Part shown: piece after piece, positions 1 through 10,339 of the stretch
Layout of the letters: each line of letters starts with the position of its first letter
Numbering within the stretch: the first letter of the stretch is position 1
NCBI RefSeq assembly: GCF_000428045.1
Contig: NZ_ATZE01000010.1
Location: forward strand, 26,071-90,070
DNA length: 64,000 nucleotides
Source of the DNA: Sedimenticola selenatireducens DSM 17993
Lineage (GTDB): Bacteria > Pseudomonadota > Gammaproteobacteria > Chromatiales > Chromatiaceae
Direction: 5' to 3'
Position numbers and translations under genes: made by a program
Notes under the pieces: model-generated
Told to the model about the DNA's origin: nothing
What the model saw: the letters and a program-made list of their open reading frames with translations, nothing else
The model's database searches: none

Positions 1-321
1 CGCCGCTTTTGGCGACACTGCGCCGGTGGCAATTGGCCGACCACAGGTCCGTTTTACCTGGCCGTCGATATGCCGGTCGGCATAGTCATTGATGGCACAA
101 CCGGCGGAACGCATTAGCGCCACACCCAGAATGAAGACCAGCACCACCCCCCAGCGCGGCTCACCGGCGCCGGCCAGCCACAGGGCCCAGAGTGCCGGCC
201 ACAGCAACAGCAGGATACCGATCGGCTTGTCCAGCCGCACCAGACGAATGTAACCATCCAGTTGTTGGCGCAGGGTACGGGGCGCCGTGACTGCCTTGAT
301 ATCAAATTCCGAATGACTCAT
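1..321 (-). CDS. ubiA: 4-hydroxybenzoate polyprenyltransferase UbiA (N-terminal part, cut by window edge)
   Basis: UbiA is an integral membrane enzyme that attaches the polyprenyl tail to 4-hydroxybenzoate in ubiquinone synthesis. Only the first 107 residues lie in the window; the frame is open to base 1, so the 3' end is outside. The translation starts [10 protein letters not shown], has hydrophobic segments at about 35-50 and 58-75, and carries the Mg-prenyl-diphosphate motif NDYADRHID at about 78-86, the first Asp-rich signature of the UbiA family. The ATG overlaps the ubiC stop (ATGA), so the two genes are translationally coupled. The product of UbiC is the substrate of UbiA, which supports both calls. 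Confidence 0.95.
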   Translation of the reverse strand, partial: MSHSEFDIKAVTAPRTLRQQLDGYIRLVRLDKPIGILLLLWPALWALWLAGAGEPRWGVVLVFILGVALMRSAGCAINDYADRHIDGQVKRTCGRPIATGAVSPKAA

Positions 322-881
322 GAACTACTCGTTGGGATATCGGGTAAAAACAGTTCATTCACCAGCAGTGGCTTGCCTGCCAGGTGAAACAGGGTCCGCC
401 GCCCCCAGATCGCCTCCGCGGTTTGCAGATTCACCATTGCAGATGAAAACAGGGCGTGTCCAGGCAGCAGGCGCGCGATTTGGGTGACCCCACGCCGCAT
501 GGAGGGATCGGTAAACAGCACCTCACCCAACGGCCGTTCCCCCAGCACGGCCAATCGCCGGGCCGGCCCCTTCAGGCTGCGGACCGGAATCAGGGTGCGG
601 GCGAATACCCACGGCACCCCGCCACAGAGCAACTCCACCTCGCGCAGCATGGCAATCCCGCCCCGGCGCATGCCCAGCAACCGACGTTCGCTATCCAGCG
701 GCCTGGCCCAGCCCTGACGCAGCAGATTGACCCGAAAATCACCCTGCGCGGTTCGCTTCAGGCGCGCCGTCAACGATCCGCCATCCCGCAGCCACTGCTC
801 GATTTCCGCAGGCACCTGATGGTGCCGAAACCGGCACCAGGGGGTCCAGTTGGGTTCACCACGGCTGTAATAACGCTTCAA
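318..881 (-). CDS. ubiC: Chorismate lyase UbiC
   Basis: Cytoplasmic enzyme that splits chorismate into 4-hydroxybenzoate and pyruvate, the first committed step of ubiquinone synthesis. The 187-residue length is near that of the family (about 165-190). Recognisable parts are VFARTLIP with the substrate-binding Arg at residue 95, a WGRRTLF stretch, and the C-terminal LLVNELFLP with the conserved Glu at residue 176. These match the Arg and Glu known to bind chorismate and product in the E. coli enzyme. The stop overlaps the ubiA start. The 168 bases between this gene and recG hold no gene. Confidence 0.95.
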   Translation of the reverse strand: MKRYYSRGEPNWTPWCRFRHHQVPAEIEQWLRDGGSLTARLKRTAQGDFRVNLLRQGWARPLDSERRLLGMRRGGIAMLREVELLCGGVPWVFARTLIPVRSLKGPARRLAVLGERPLGEVLFTDPSMRRGVTQIARLLPGHALFSSAMVNLQTAEAIWGRRTLFHLAGKPLLVNELFLPDIPTSSS

Positions 882-1049
882 TGGCCACTTCCGGTGACGG
901 CAAAGCTGCCATTATCACCGATTTTTAGCCCGGTTTCCCCTCTAAATGCATTTCGCCGCACTCATGGACTGTGCCCGCCGACGGCGCCCACGGGGCGCCC
1001 TATGACGTTTTTTCGGGGTAGGATCAGGGGCGTTTATGGCACTGTCACC

Positions 1050-3173
1050 TCAGGCATTGATATAGTGTTGCCGATCACCGATCCAGCGCCGCACCAGCGG
1101 CGTGACCCGTTCCGGATACTGTTCCAGCAGCAGTTGGGCAGCCTGCTGCACCTCTTCCAGCAGGGGCTGATCACGCAGCAGATCGGCAATGCGAAACTGC
1201 ATCTCGCCGGTCTGGCGAGTACCCAGCACTTCGCCGGGACCCCGCAGTTCCAGATCCTTGCGGGCAATCAGAAAGCCGTCATTGGTCTCTCGCATGACAC
1301 CCAACCGCTGCTGCGCGTGCTGGGACAGCGGCGGGTGGTACATCAGGACACAGTGACTCTCCACCGCCCCACGGCCAACCCGTCCACGCAGCTGATGCAG
1401 CTGGGCCAGCCCCAGGCGTTCCGGGTTTTCAATAATCATCAGGCTGGCGTTGGGCACGTCAACCCCGACCTCGATCACCGTGGTGGCCACCAGCAGATCC
1501 AGTTCAGCCTGCTTGAAAGCAGCCATCACAGTCTCTTTTTCCAAGGGTTTCAAACGTCCGTGCACCAGCCCGATACGCAGCTCCGGCAGTACTTCCTGGA
1601 GCATACGCACCGTATCCTCGGCCGCCTGGCACTGCAGCGCCTCGGACTCCTCGATCAGGGTGCAGACCCAGTAAGTCTGACGTCCGGCCACACAGGCGCT
1701 GCGCACCCGCTCCACCACTTCAGCACGCCGGCTGTCCGGTATCACCACGGTCGCGACGGGGGTGCGTCCGGGCGGCAGCTCATCAATGATCGACAGGTCC
1801 AGATCAGCGTAGGCGGTCATCGCCAGGGTGCGGGGAATAGGCGTGGCGGTCATGATCAACTGATGGGGTAAGGCGCTGCCACTCCCCTTCTCCCGCAACG
1901 CCATACGCTGGTGCACACCGAAACGGTGCTGCTCATCAATAATAACAAGACCCAGCGCATGGAAAGTGACATCAGCCTGGAACAGGGCGTGCGTGCCCAC
2001 CACAATGCGGACCCGCCCGGCTCGCAGATCATCCAGCAGCTGTTCCCGCACCTTGCCCTTATGCCGTCCCGTCAGCCAGGCCACCTCCAGACCCAGTGGC
2101 TCCAACCACTCCTGGAATACCCGCAGATGCTGTTCCGCCAGCAGTTCGGTAGGCGCCATCAGGGCGACCTGATGGCCCGCCTCCAGTGCCTGCAGGGCCG
2201 CCAGCGCCGCCACCACGGTCTTGCCCGATCCCACATCGCCCTGCACCAGACGCATCATGGGATGGGGCTGCTGCAGATCCCGGGCGATCTCCTGCAACAC
2301 CCGCCGTTGCGCGTCGGTCAGGCTGAAACCCAGACGCTTGAGAAACGGCCGCGTCCACTCTGCCGTGGCCGACAGAATCGGTGCGTCCAGGTGTTTTTGT
2401 CGCAGACGGGTCTCTCGCAGGCTGAGCTGGTGCGCCATCAACTCTTCAAAGGCGAGGCGCTGTTGGGCCGGGTGACTGCCGGCCAACAGCTGCTGCTGCG
2501 GGGCATCCGGCGGCGGCCGGTGCAGATAACCGAGGGCGTCCGTCAGATCGGGCAGTCGGAAACGCCGCAGCAGCTCATCCGGCAGCCACTCCGGCAGGGC
2601 GGCCGGATCGGCCTGCAGCAGTGCCAGAGCCCTGCCTGCCATGGCGCGCCAACTGAGCTGGTGCATCCCCTCGGTGGTGGGGTAGACCGGGGTCAGGCTC
2701 TCCTCCACCTGCGGACTCTCCCCTTCAGTTATGCGCAGATATTCCGGATGAACCATCTCATAGCCGGCGGGGCCGGGACGCACCTCGCCATAACAACGCA
2801 GACAGCTGCCACGGCTCAGCGCCGATTTCTGGGCCGCCGAGAAATGGAAAAAGCGCAGGGTCAGGGCGCCGCTGCCATCGGCCAGTCTGACCAACAGCGA
2901 GCGGCGCCGTCCAAAGCGGATATCCGCCAGCTCTATCTCGCCCTCGACCACCACGCTGTCACCGGGACGCAGCGAGCCAATCGGCACCACCCGGGTACGA
3001 TCCTGATAGCGAAACGGCAGGTGGAAGAGAATATCCTGAACGGTCCGGATACCGATCTTGGCCAGTTTTTCGCTGTTGCGCGAGCCGACACCCTTGAGGG
3101 CGGTTACCGGCATCTGGTCCAATCCTGTAGTCCGGCCGTTTTTATTCAAGGGCACCTCTGACATCCTCCGCAT
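1050..3173 (-). CDS. recG: ATP-dependent DNA helicase RecG
   Basis: Superfamily 2 helicase that remodels stalled replication forks and Holliday junctions. The 707 residues match the family length (about 690). The N-terminal wedge/OB domain is at about 20-230. The helicase core has Walker A GDVGSGKT near 311-318, the DEQH box near 412 and motif VI QLRGRVGRG near 610. The C-terminal TRG-type region follows. Two ATGs are possible, residue 1 and residue 4 (base 3164); both lie close to an AGAGGG stretch, so the start is uncertain by three codons. It is the last gene of the gmk-rpoZ-spoT-recG gene order common in gammaproteobacteria, but here the two plus-strand genes at 3449-4202 separate it from ridA. 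Confidence 0.97.
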   Translation of the reverse strand: MRRMSEVPLNKNGRTTGLDQMPVTALKGVGSRNSEKLAKIGIRTVQDILFHLPFRYQDRTRVVPIGSLRPGDSVVVEGEIELADIRFGRRRSLLVRLADGSGALTLRFFHFSAAQKSALSRGSCLRCYGEVRPGPAGYEMVHPEYLRITEGESPQVEESLTPVYPTTEGMHQLSWRAMAGRALALLQADPAALPEWLPDELLRRFRLPDLTDALGYLHRPPPDAPQQQLLAGSHPAQQRLAFEELMAHQLSLRETRLRQKHLDAPILSATAEWTRPFLKRLGFSLTDAQRRVLQEIARDLQQPHPMMRLVQGDVGSGKTVVAALAALQALEAGHQVALMAPTELLAEQHLRVFQEWLEPLGLEVAWLTGRHKGKVREQLLDDLRAGRVRIVVGTHALFQADVTFHALGLVIIDEQHRFGVHQRMALREKGSGSALPHQLIMTATPIPRTLAMTAYADLDLSIIDELPPGRTPVATVVIPDSRRAEVVERVRSACVAGRQTYWVCTLIEESEALQCQAAEDTVRMLQEVLPELRIGLVHGRLKPLEKETVMAAFKQAELDLLVATTVIEVGVDVPNASLMIIENPERLGLAQLHQLRGRVGRGAVESHCVLMYHPPLSQHAQQRLGVMRETNDGFLIARKDLELRGPGEVLGTRQTGEMQFRIADLLRDQPLLEEVQQAAQLLLEQYPERVTPLVRRWIGDRQHYINA

Positions 3174-3448
3174 CCCTCTGTGAGTGATCTGCTCTATCGG
3201 ACCCCGGCGTGACCGAGGCCGGAGTCAGCCCCCCCGGCCAACTCCCTGGTTCATCCGACCCAAGCGCAGCCAGACACCGTCCACTGATTTAATGTGGTAA
3301 TCATGGCCGGCGGCGCATCCCTGTGCCACGCTTAACCTGACAAATATACTTGGCAGATTTATCCGGCCGACGGCCAATTAAGGCGTGATAATATTACCAG
3401 ATAATTTCGTATGGAAAACCTATAGAGAACAAATAGAGGAGACCGTCC

Positions 3449-3763
3449 ATGTCCGTATTGCTGGAGTTTGCCATGTTTCCGACCGACAAGGGGGAGAGTG
3501 TGAGCGCCTATGTCAGCCAGGTGATCCAGATGATCCGCGACAGCGGCAGCGACTATCAACTGACCCCCATGGGGACCATTATAGAGACCGACAGCCTGGC
3601 ACAGGCCCTGGCGTTGGTGGAGGCGGCCTATGGAATACTGGATCAGGCCGGCTGCGAGCGGGTCTACTCCTCGCTGAAACTGGATATTCGCAAGGGCAAG
3701 AAGAACAGGATGCAAGGCAAGGTGGCGTCGATACGGGAGAAGATCGGCGACGTGCGCAGCTGA
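3449..3763 (+). CDS. MTH1187 family thiamine-binding protein
   Basis: A 104-residue protein of the MTH1187/YkoF-like family (formerly DUF77), small ferredoxin-fold proteins of which several bind thiamine. It starts MSVLLEFAMFPTDKGES, contains the family stretch LTPMGTIIE near 39-47, and ends with a basic KGKKNRMQGKV segment. AGGAG lies a few bases before the ATG. The next gene, encoding the YjbQ family proposed to have secondary thiamine-phosphate synthase activity, starts 22 bases after the stop, so the two are probably co-transcribed and both point to thiamine salvage. The biochemical role in this organism is inferred from the families. Confidence 0.88.
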   Translation: MSVLLEFAMFPTDKGESVSAYVSQVIQMIRDSGSDYQLTPMGTIIETDSLAQALALVEAAYGILDQAGCERVYSSLKLDIRKGKKNRMQGKVASIREKIGDVRS

Positions 3764-3785
3764 ATCCCTTTTCGGAGATCGGATC

Positions 3786-4202
3786 ATGATCCATCAGGTA
3801 ATACTACAGATTCAGTGCAACGGCAGGGGCACCTACAACATCACCCGGGAAGTGGAGCGGGTAGTCAGTGATTCCGATATTAATACCGGTTTATGTCATG
3901 TGTTCAGTCACCATACCAGCGCCTCCCTCACCCTGTGCGAGAACGCCGACCCGGCAGTGCGACGGGATCTGGAACAGTTCATGGAAAGGCTGGTACCGGA
4001 TGGCGACCCAGCCTATGAACACAGCCTGGAGGGACCCGATGACATGCCAGCCCATATCCGTTCGATCCTGACCAATATGGACCTGACTCTGCCGGTCACC
4101 GCCGGGCGCTGTGCCCGTGGCACCTGGCAGGGGATCTATCTGTGGGAACACCGCACCACTCCGCTACGCCGTCAGATCACCGTCACCCTGCAGGGCGAGT
4201 AA
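3786..4202 (+). CDS. YjbQ family protein (UPF0047, secondary thiamine-phosphate synthase type)
   Basis: A 138-residue protein of the YjbQ/UPF0047 family. Conserved family stretches are HVFSHHTSASLTLCENAD near 38-55, PDDMPAHIRS near 82-91, and GRCARGTWQGIYLWEHR near 107-123. The histidines and Glu in these stretches form the presumed metal site. Some members complement thiamine-phosphate synthase mutants, hence the common name; the physiological reaction remains unsettled. A GGAG sequence eight bases before the ATG supports the start. It sits directly after the MTH1187-type thiamine-binding gene. Confidence 0.9.
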   Translation: MIHQVILQIQCNGRGTYNITREVERVVSDSDINTGLCHVFSHHTSASLTLCENADPAVRRDLEQFMERLVPDGDPAYEHSLEGPDDMPAHIRSILTNMDLTLPVTAGRCARGTWQGIYLWEHRTTPLRRQITVTLQGE

Positions 4203-4321
4203 ACGCGCTGCTGATGTAAGGAAGCGCCTGTCGGGCTTAACCGATCGTAGCGAGGAAGAGCTGAGGGGAGACAGGTTTTTTGATCTTTCCCCACGAGGTC
4301 AGTGTTAAACCCTGCAGGCTC

Positions 4322-4702
4322 CTAAAGCACCATCACCGCATCCATCTCCACGGCCGCCCCTTTGGGCAACTGGGCCACACCGATCGCGGCCCGGGCCGGA
4401 TAGGGCTGGGAGAAGTATTCCGCCATCACGCTGTTTACCAGCGGAAAGTGCGTCAGGTCCGTGAGAAAAGCATTCAGCTTCACCACATCGCTGAGCTCAC
4501 CGCCGGCCGCCCTGGCCACCGCCTGCAGGTTATCGAATACGCGCCGGATCTGGGCCTCCATATCCCCCTCCACCATCTCCATGGTCTCCGGCACCAGCGG
4601 AATCTGCCCGGACAGATAGACGGTGTTTCCCACCTTGACCGCCTGTGAATAGGTCCCGATCGCCTGGGGCGCCAGGTCTGTTCGAATAATCTCTTTTTCC
4701 AT
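4322..4702 (-). CDS. ridA: RidA family enamine/imine deaminase
   Basis: RidA hydrolyses reactive enamine/imine intermediates made by PLP enzymes such as threonine dehydratase, giving the keto acid and ammonia. The 126 residues are full length. Family features are [18 protein letters not shown] at 16-33, the catalytic Arg at 104 in YPARAA, and Glu 119 in the C-terminal [11 protein letters not shown]. The gene follows spoT after 19 bases on the same strand, so it is likely co-transcribed with gmk-rpoZ-spoT. In E. coli the position after spoT is taken by trmH. Confidence 0.95.
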   Translation of the reverse strand: MEKEIIRTDLAPQAIGTYSQAVKVGNTVYLSGQIPLVPETMEMVEGDMEAQIRRVFDNLQAVARAAGGELSDVVKLNAFLTDLTHFPLVNSVMAEYFSQPYPARAAIGVAQLPKGAAVEMDAVMVL

Positions 4703-4721
4703 ATCTGTTCTCTACCTCTAC

Positions 4722-6887
4722 TTATCCGACCCGATGTATCCGCAACACCGAACTCAACTGCCGCAGGCGGCGCATGATGTTGGCCAGATGGACACGGCTA
4801 TCCACCGCCACCACAAAATGCAGCGTGGAGGTGAGTCCGTCCCGCTCCTCCATGATGACGTTCTTGATATTGGAGCCCATCTCCGAGATGGCCGATGCGA
4901 CCGAGGCCAGGGCACCCCGCTTGTTCCCGACATCCACCTTGATCTCGGTGGTAAAATCACCCACCGGCTCCTTCTCCCACTTTACATCCAGCCAGCTGTC
5001 GCTCTTACGGAAGTCACCGAGATTGCGGCATTCATGCCGATGCACCACGATGCCCCTGCCCGGATTAAAAATCGCCACGATCTCATCGCCTGGTAACGGC
5101 CGACAGCATTTGGCAAACCGTACCACCATGCCTTCGGTGCCGGTAATGGCCAACGGAGCCGATCCCGCCTGCTGCGGTAAATCCTCTCTGGGCAGGTCGG
5201 TATCCGAATCGGTCAGCCGCCGGGCCACCAGCAGCGGCATACGGTTACCCAGGCCGATCTCCTCCAGCAACGCCTCCTTGCTGGTCAGGTGAAAGTCCTC
5301 CAGCAACCTGCCGAGCTGGCTATCCGGTATCTGGTCGATAGTCAGATCATGTTGCGCCAGATCCTTGTTCAACAGCCGCCGCCCCAGCGTCACGGCTTCC
5401 TGGTGGCGCAGATTCTTCAGATAACCACGGATGTTGGCCCGCGCCTTGCCCGTTACCACAAAATTGAGCCAGGCGGCACTGGGGTTGGCGGTATCGGAGG
5501 TGATGATCTCCACCGTCTGGCCGCTATACAACCGGGTACGTAACGGCACCATGTGCCGGTCTACCCGAGCCGCCACCGTATGGTTTCCCACATCGGAATG
5601 TACCGCATAGGCAAAATCAATCACCGTGGCCCCCTTGGCCAGCACCATGATCTTTCCCCGGGGAGTGAATACGTAGACCTCATCCGGGAACAGATCCACC
5701 TTGACATGTTCCAGGAACTCCATGGAGTCGCCCGCATCTTTCTGCAACTCCAGCAGATTCTTCAGCCAGTTGGAGGCGTCGGCGTGCGCCTCGCCACTCT
5801 GGTTCTCGCTGGATTTATACAACCAGTGTGCCGCAATGCCCGATTCCGCCATGCGGTCCATCTCCACGGTGCGGATCTGTATCTCGATCGGCAGACCATG
5901 AGGACCGAACAGCAGGGTATGCAGTGACTGGTAACCGTTCGCCTTGGGTATGGCAATATAGTCCTTGAAGCGCCCGGGTACCGGTTTATAAAGATTGTGC
6001 ACCACCCCCAGTGCCCGGTAACAGGTATCCAGGCGGTCGACAATGATACGGAAGGCATAGACATCCACCACCTCGGAGAACGAGAGTTTCTTGTCCCGCA
6101 TCTTGGTGTAGATACTGTAGAGGTGTTTTTCCCGTCCCCTTACCACGCCGACAATGCCTTCCTGTTCCAATCGCCCGACCAGAGCGGCATCGATATTCCC
6201 CATCACCTCCTTGCGGTTGCCTCTGGCAGCCCGCACCGCTTCCTTCAGGGCACGGTAACGCATCGGCCAATAGGCGGCGAAACAGAGCTCTTCCAGCTCG
6301 GTGCGCAGCCGGTAGATGCCCAGTCGATGGGCTATGGGGGCATAGATCTCCAGGGTCTCGCGGGCAATCCGCCGACACTTCTCCGGCCGCATCACCTCCA
6401 GGGTGCGCATGTTGTGCAAGCGGTCCGCAAGTTTGATCAGGATAATGCGGATATCCTGCGTCATGGCCAACAGCATTTTGCGGAAACTGGCAGCCTGCGC
6501 TTCAGCCTTGGAGGGGAAATTGATCTGATTCAGTTTGCTGACGCCATCCACCAGGGTGGCCACCTCTTCACCGAACTCCTCTTCCAGCTGGGCCTTGGTG
6601 ACCGGCGTATCCTCCAGCACGTCGTGCATAATCGCGGCCATGAGGCAGCGGGAGTCAAGCCGGATATCGGCCAGAATCCGGGCCACGGCCAGGGGATGGT
6701 AGATGTAGGGCTCGCCACTGAGACGCTTCTGTCCTTCGTGCGCCTCGGCACTGAAAACGTAAGCGCGATAGACTTCGCGAATCTGTTCAACACTCAGATA
6801 GGATTCGAGGTAGACGCAGAGATCGCTGATCAGGAAGCGGGGTTTACTGCTAGGTTCGGAAGGCTGGATGCTGGCCGGACTGTTCAT
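4722..6887 (-). CDS. spoT: Bifunctional (p)ppGpp synthetase/hydrolase SpoT
   Basis: Makes and degrades the alarmone (p)ppGpp, controlling the stringent response. The 721 residues show the full Rel/Spo layout: an N-terminal HD hydrolase domain with HDVLEDT near 87-93, a synthetase domain with NGYQSLHT near 315-322, a TGS domain starting near DEVYVFTPRG at about 400, and a C-terminal ACT domain from about 645. The intact HD motif argues for an active hydrolase. No clear Shine-Dalgarno sequence precedes the ATG. It lies between rpoZ (95 bases upstream) and ridA, the usual neighbourhood. Confidence 0.97.
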   Translation of the reverse strand: MNSPASIQPSEPSSKPRFLISDLCVYLESYLSVEQIREVYRAYVFSAEAHEGQKRLSGEPYIYHPLAVARILADIRLDSRCLMAAIMHDVLEDTPVTKAQLEEEFGEEVATLVDGVSKLNQINFPSKAEAQAASFRKMLLAMTQDIRIILIKLADRLHNMRTLEVMRPEKCRRIARETLEIYAPIAHRLGIYRLRTELEELCFAAYWPMRYRALKEAVRAARGNRKEVMGNIDAALVGRLEQEGIVGVVRGREKHLYSIYTKMRDKKLSFSEVVDVYAFRIIVDRLDTCYRALGVVHNLYKPVPGRFKDYIAIPKANGYQSLHTLLFGPHGLPIEIQIRTVEMDRMAESGIAAHWLYKSSENQSGEAHADASNWLKNLLELQKDAGDSMEFLEHVKVDLFPDEVYVFTPRGKIMVLAKGATVIDFAYAVHSDVGNHTVAARVDRHMVPLRTRLYSGQTVEIITSDTANPSAAWLNFVVTGKARANIRGYLKNLRHQEAVTLGRRLLNKDLAQHDLTIDQIPDSQLGRLLEDFHLTSKEALLEEIGLGNRMPLLVARRLTDSDTDLPREDLPQQAGSAPLAITGTEGMVVRFAKCCRPLPGDEIVAIFNPGRGIVVHRHECRNLGDFRKSDSWLDVKWEKEPVGDFTTEIKVDVGNKRGALASVASAISEMGSNIKNVIMEERDGLTSTLHFVVAVDSRVHLANIMRRLRQLSSVLRIHRVG

Positions 6888-6982
6888 ACAACGGTCCGGT
6901 CAGGGGCCGCGCCATAGACCGGCGCAGCCTCTCTAAACTGTGGGCTGAAAATTTTTCTTGAAAGGCCTCTGGTGCACATTCC

Positions 6983-7264
6983 CTATTTGGCAAATGCCTG
7001 TTCATCCACCAGCTCATCCGAGCCGAAATTCTCTTCCAAAGCACTCATATCGACCTCGGTGTCGGACTTTGGCGCCACTACATGATCATCGACCAGTCCG
7101 GCAGCAATTTCCCGCAGGGCTACCACCGTCGCCTTGTCATTCTCCCAGGCCAGCATTGGCGCCACGCCATGGCTCAGCTGACGCGCACGCTTGGTTGCCA
7201 GCAAAACCAGGTCAAAACGGTTATCCACATGTTCAAGGCAATCTTCAACTGTAACGCGGGCCAT
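6983..7264 (-). CDS. rpoZ: RNA polymerase omega subunit RpoZ
   Basis: The omega subunit helps assemble RNA polymerase and is part of a ppGpp-binding site at the beta' interface. The protein starts [20 protein letters not shown], nearly the textbook RpoZ N terminus, with the RARQLSHG segment and [12 protein letters not shown] near 43-54. From the ATG at 7264 it has 93 residues. A TTG two codons upstream, at 7270, sits at better spacing from a GGAG sequence, but homologues begin at MARV. It is followed by spoT, as usual. Confidence 0.96.
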   Translation of the reverse strand: MARVTVEDCLEHVDNRFDLVLLATKRARQLSHGVAPMLAWENDKATVVALREIAAGLVDDHVVAPKSDTEVDMSALEENFGSDELVDEQAFAK

Positions 7265-7679
7265 GTTCAATATACTCCGAAGGTCTAATCCCCGGATACA
7301 CTTTCAGCGGGGAAGAAAATAATGCGGTTATGTCAGCCGTTACGGCCGGAACATTAAATAGTATAACAATACAAGCCCACACACCAGATGCGTAGCCAGC
7401 TATATCAAGACTCCCTGCCAATTATGTGTTGGTATTATTTTGACTTAACGAATCATACCGGTGGAAGGGGCCACTCTCTGCGAACCCGCCCCCTCGGAGC
7501 CGGTATCCTGCGTTGAGGGTAGATGCGAGAATCTGCCGGTACTTCCTCTTGGGAGCGAAGCGGTTCCAGCATCCATGCCGATCTTTCAATGTGACACCCT
7601 CAAAGACGCCAAGATCGCACAGATAAAGATGCACCTTGTGCTTAAGGGGTCCAACTACCCTTTTCGTTGAAGCAACCGT
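7265..7679. other. 415-base gap between gmk and rpoZ
   Basis: In most relatives gmk and rpoZ are adjacent or nearly so. Here 415 bases separate them. The segment nearest rpoZ is AT-rich and probably holds its promoter. The segment at about 7460-7670 is more GC-rich and can be read as a 63-70 codon frame on either strand, but neither translation matches a family I recognise and neither has a convincing ribosome binding site. It may be the remnant of an insertion. Confidence 0.4.
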
Positions 7680-8348
<669 letters not shown>

Positions 8349-9215
8349 CTACTCGATATTCTGGATCTGCTCGCGCATCTGCTCGATCAACACCTTCAGT
8401 TCCACCGACACCCGGGTCATTTCCACATCATTGGACTTTGAGCCCAAGGTATTGGCCTCCCGGTTGAGTTCCTGCATGAGAAAATCCAGACGGCGTCCCA
8501 CCGGCTCATCCCTGGCGAGCACCGCCTCGACTTCATCCAGATGGGTCTGCAGCCGGTCCATCTCCTCATCCACATCGAGCCGCTGGGTCAGCAATACCAT
8601 CTCCTGTTCAATGCGCCCCTCGTCCAATTCGGCGGTCAGTTCGGCCAGCCGGGCACGCAGCCGGTCACGCAGTGACACCAGCAGCTGCGGCATCAGCTGC
8701 TTCACCTTGGCCACCTCTTCGCGCATTGCCCCGCAGCGCTGGATGATCAGTTCGGCCAGCCGACCACCCTCTCGATGGCGGGATTCCACCAGGCCATCCA
8801 GGGTCTCATCCAGCAAGGCCGCCGCCCGCTTATGCACCGGCGTCAAATCCAGCTCTTCGGTCTCCAGCACACCAGGCCAGCGCAGGATATCTATCGCGCG
8901 GGGCGGCACGGACTCATGGAGCAGAAGACCCACCTCCCCGGCCGCATCAATGATCTGTTGGGCGAAACGTTCATTCACCGCCACCCCGGCGGTAGCACTT
9001 TTGGACGGCACGAAGCGAAACAGGCAATCCACCTTGCCACGTCCCAGCCGGGCGGCAACCCGCTCCCTGACCAGCGGCTCCAGGGCACGCAACTCCTCGG
9101 GTAACCGGACAAACAGCTCCAGGTAACGGTGATTCACCGAGCGTAGCTCGCATACCAGCTCACCCAGTTCGTCCCGGCTCTCTCTTCTCGAAAATGAGGT
9201 CATACTGCTTATCAT
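8349..9215 (-). CDS. yicC: YicC/YloC family endoribonuclease
   Basis: YicC-type proteins are endoribonucleases that act on small regulatory RNAs in E. coli. The 288 residues match the usual length. The N terminus MISSMTSFSRRE corresponds to the family start, and conserved stretches include ELRSVNHRYLEL near 24-35, RGKVDCLFRF near 78-87 and the C-terminal DFLMQELNREANTLGSKS near 251-268. It is transcribed divergently from the kinase gene at 9362 across a 146-base gap that must hold both promoters. Confidence 0.93.
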   Translation of the reverse strand: MISSMTSFSRRESRDELGELVCELRSVNHRYLELFVRLPEELRALEPLVRERVAARLGRGKVDCLFRFVPSKSATAGVAVNERFAQQIIDAAGEVGLLLHESVPPRAIDILRWPGVLETEELDLTPVHKRAAALLDETLDGLVESRHREGGRLAELIIQRCGAMREEVAKVKQLMPQLLVSLRDRLRARLAELTAELDEGRIEQEMVLLTQRLDVDEEMDRLQTHLDEVEAVLARDEPVGRRLDFLMQELNREANTLGSKSNDVEMTRVSVELKVLIEQMREQIQNIE

Positions 9216-9361
9216 GTGCGCACCTGTTATTTATCCTTGGAGGCATACTGCGTATCATCGGTTAAACGCAGACGTTGAGTATCCGCCAGTTCACCGGGCC
9301 GTCCATCTCCTGTCGACACCCCTGACGTGGTAACCTGTATCATAATGCGCATTCAGACAGA

Positions 9362-10339
9362 GTGCATCTGGAGCCGACTATTTCTTCACCCACGGAACAG
9401 AACAGGGACAGCCTACCATCCGGTACCGTCATCGACTGTTACTCGATCATCAAGCTGATCGGGAGTGGCGGTTTCAGCCTGATTTACCTGGCGGAGGACG
9501 AGGATAGCCAGGATCACGTGGTGATCAAGGAGTACCTGCCGAAGAAGCTGGCGGTACGGGACCGCGCCGGCATGGTGCAGGTCAGCGGCGACAAGCAGAG
9601 CGATGCCTTCCATAACGGACGCAAACTCTTCTACCAGGAAGCGAAGGCGCTGGCCACCCTGCGCCACCCCAATATCGTCAATGTCCGCACCTTCTTCCTG
9701 GCCAACAACACCGCCTATCTGGTGATGGACTATGAGCACGGGAAGAACCTCGGCAGCTATGTAAAAAAGCGCAACGGCGGGCTCAGCACCACCTTTCTGC
9801 TGACGGTGTTTCCGGCGGTGCTCGACGCCCTCAACCTGATCCACTCAGAGGGACAGCTGCACCTGGATATCAAGCCCAGCAATATCCACCTGCGCCCGGG
9901 GGGCAATCCGCTGCTGCTGGATTTTGGCGCCGTACATCAGTTCGCGACCACACGCAGCCGGCAATCCTCCCAGGTGGTGACTCCCGGATTTGCCCCGGTC
10001 GAGCAGTATTACTCCTCCGGTTACGTGGGTCCCTGGAGCGATGTCTACGCCATCGGCGCCACCATGCGCTCCTGCATCGAGGGCAAGCCACCACCCTCTG
10101 CCATTGAACGGCATGCTAAAGATTCCATGAAACCGATCGCAAGCCTGTACAAGAAGCAGTATCCGGCCTATCTGTTGGAGGTGATCGACTGGGCGATGGA
10201 GGTGGACCCGCTGCTCCGGCCTCAGAATGCCGGCATTATGCTGGAGGCACTGACCCAGCAACGGGGGCGTCCGGCCAACAACCGCCAGCCACAGCTGGAG
10301 TCGGCTGACGAGCTGTTCAAGGAGAAACACCCTGAATGA
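9362..10339 (+). CDS. Hanks-type serine/threonine protein kinase
   Basis: A 325-residue soluble eukaryotic-like kinase without membrane segments. It has a glycine loop IGSGGFS at 33-39, the ATP-anchoring Lys 56 in VVIKEYLP, the catalytic loop HLDIKPSN at 167-174 (Asp 169, Lys 171, Asn 174) and DFG at 187-189. The usual HRD reads HLD, so this is a non-RD kinase that may not need activation-loop phosphorylation. APVEQY near 213-218 stands at the APE position. It starts at a GTG with a weak ribosome binding site. The stop overlaps the start of the next gene (ATGA), which encodes the opposing phosphatase. Targets are unknown. Confidence 0.92.
   Translation: MHLEPTISSPTEQNRDSLPSGTVIDCYSIIKLIGSGGFSLIYLAEDEDSQDHVVIKEYLPKKLAVRDRAGMVQVSGDKQSDAFHNGRKLFYQEAKALATLRHPNIVNVRTFFLANNTAYLVMDYEHGKNLGSYVKKRNGGLSTTFLLTVFPAVLDALNLIHSEGQLHLDIKPSNIHLRPGGNPLLLDFGAVHQFATTRSRQSSQVVTPGFAPVEQYYSSGYVGPWSDVYAIGATMRSCIEGKPPPSAIERHAKDSMKPIASLYKKQYPAYLLEVIDWAMEVDPLLRPQNAGIMLEALTQQRGRPANNRQPQLESADELFKEKHPE

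Noticed and set aside
456..1871. Long plus-strand frame opposite ubiC and recG
   Set aside because: Shadow of recG and ubiC; its translation is Gln/His-rich without family likeness, as expected from the antisense of GC-rich coding DNA.
1911..3161. 416-codon frame opposite recG
   Set aside because: Antisense shadow of recG with Gln-rich composition and no ribosome binding site.
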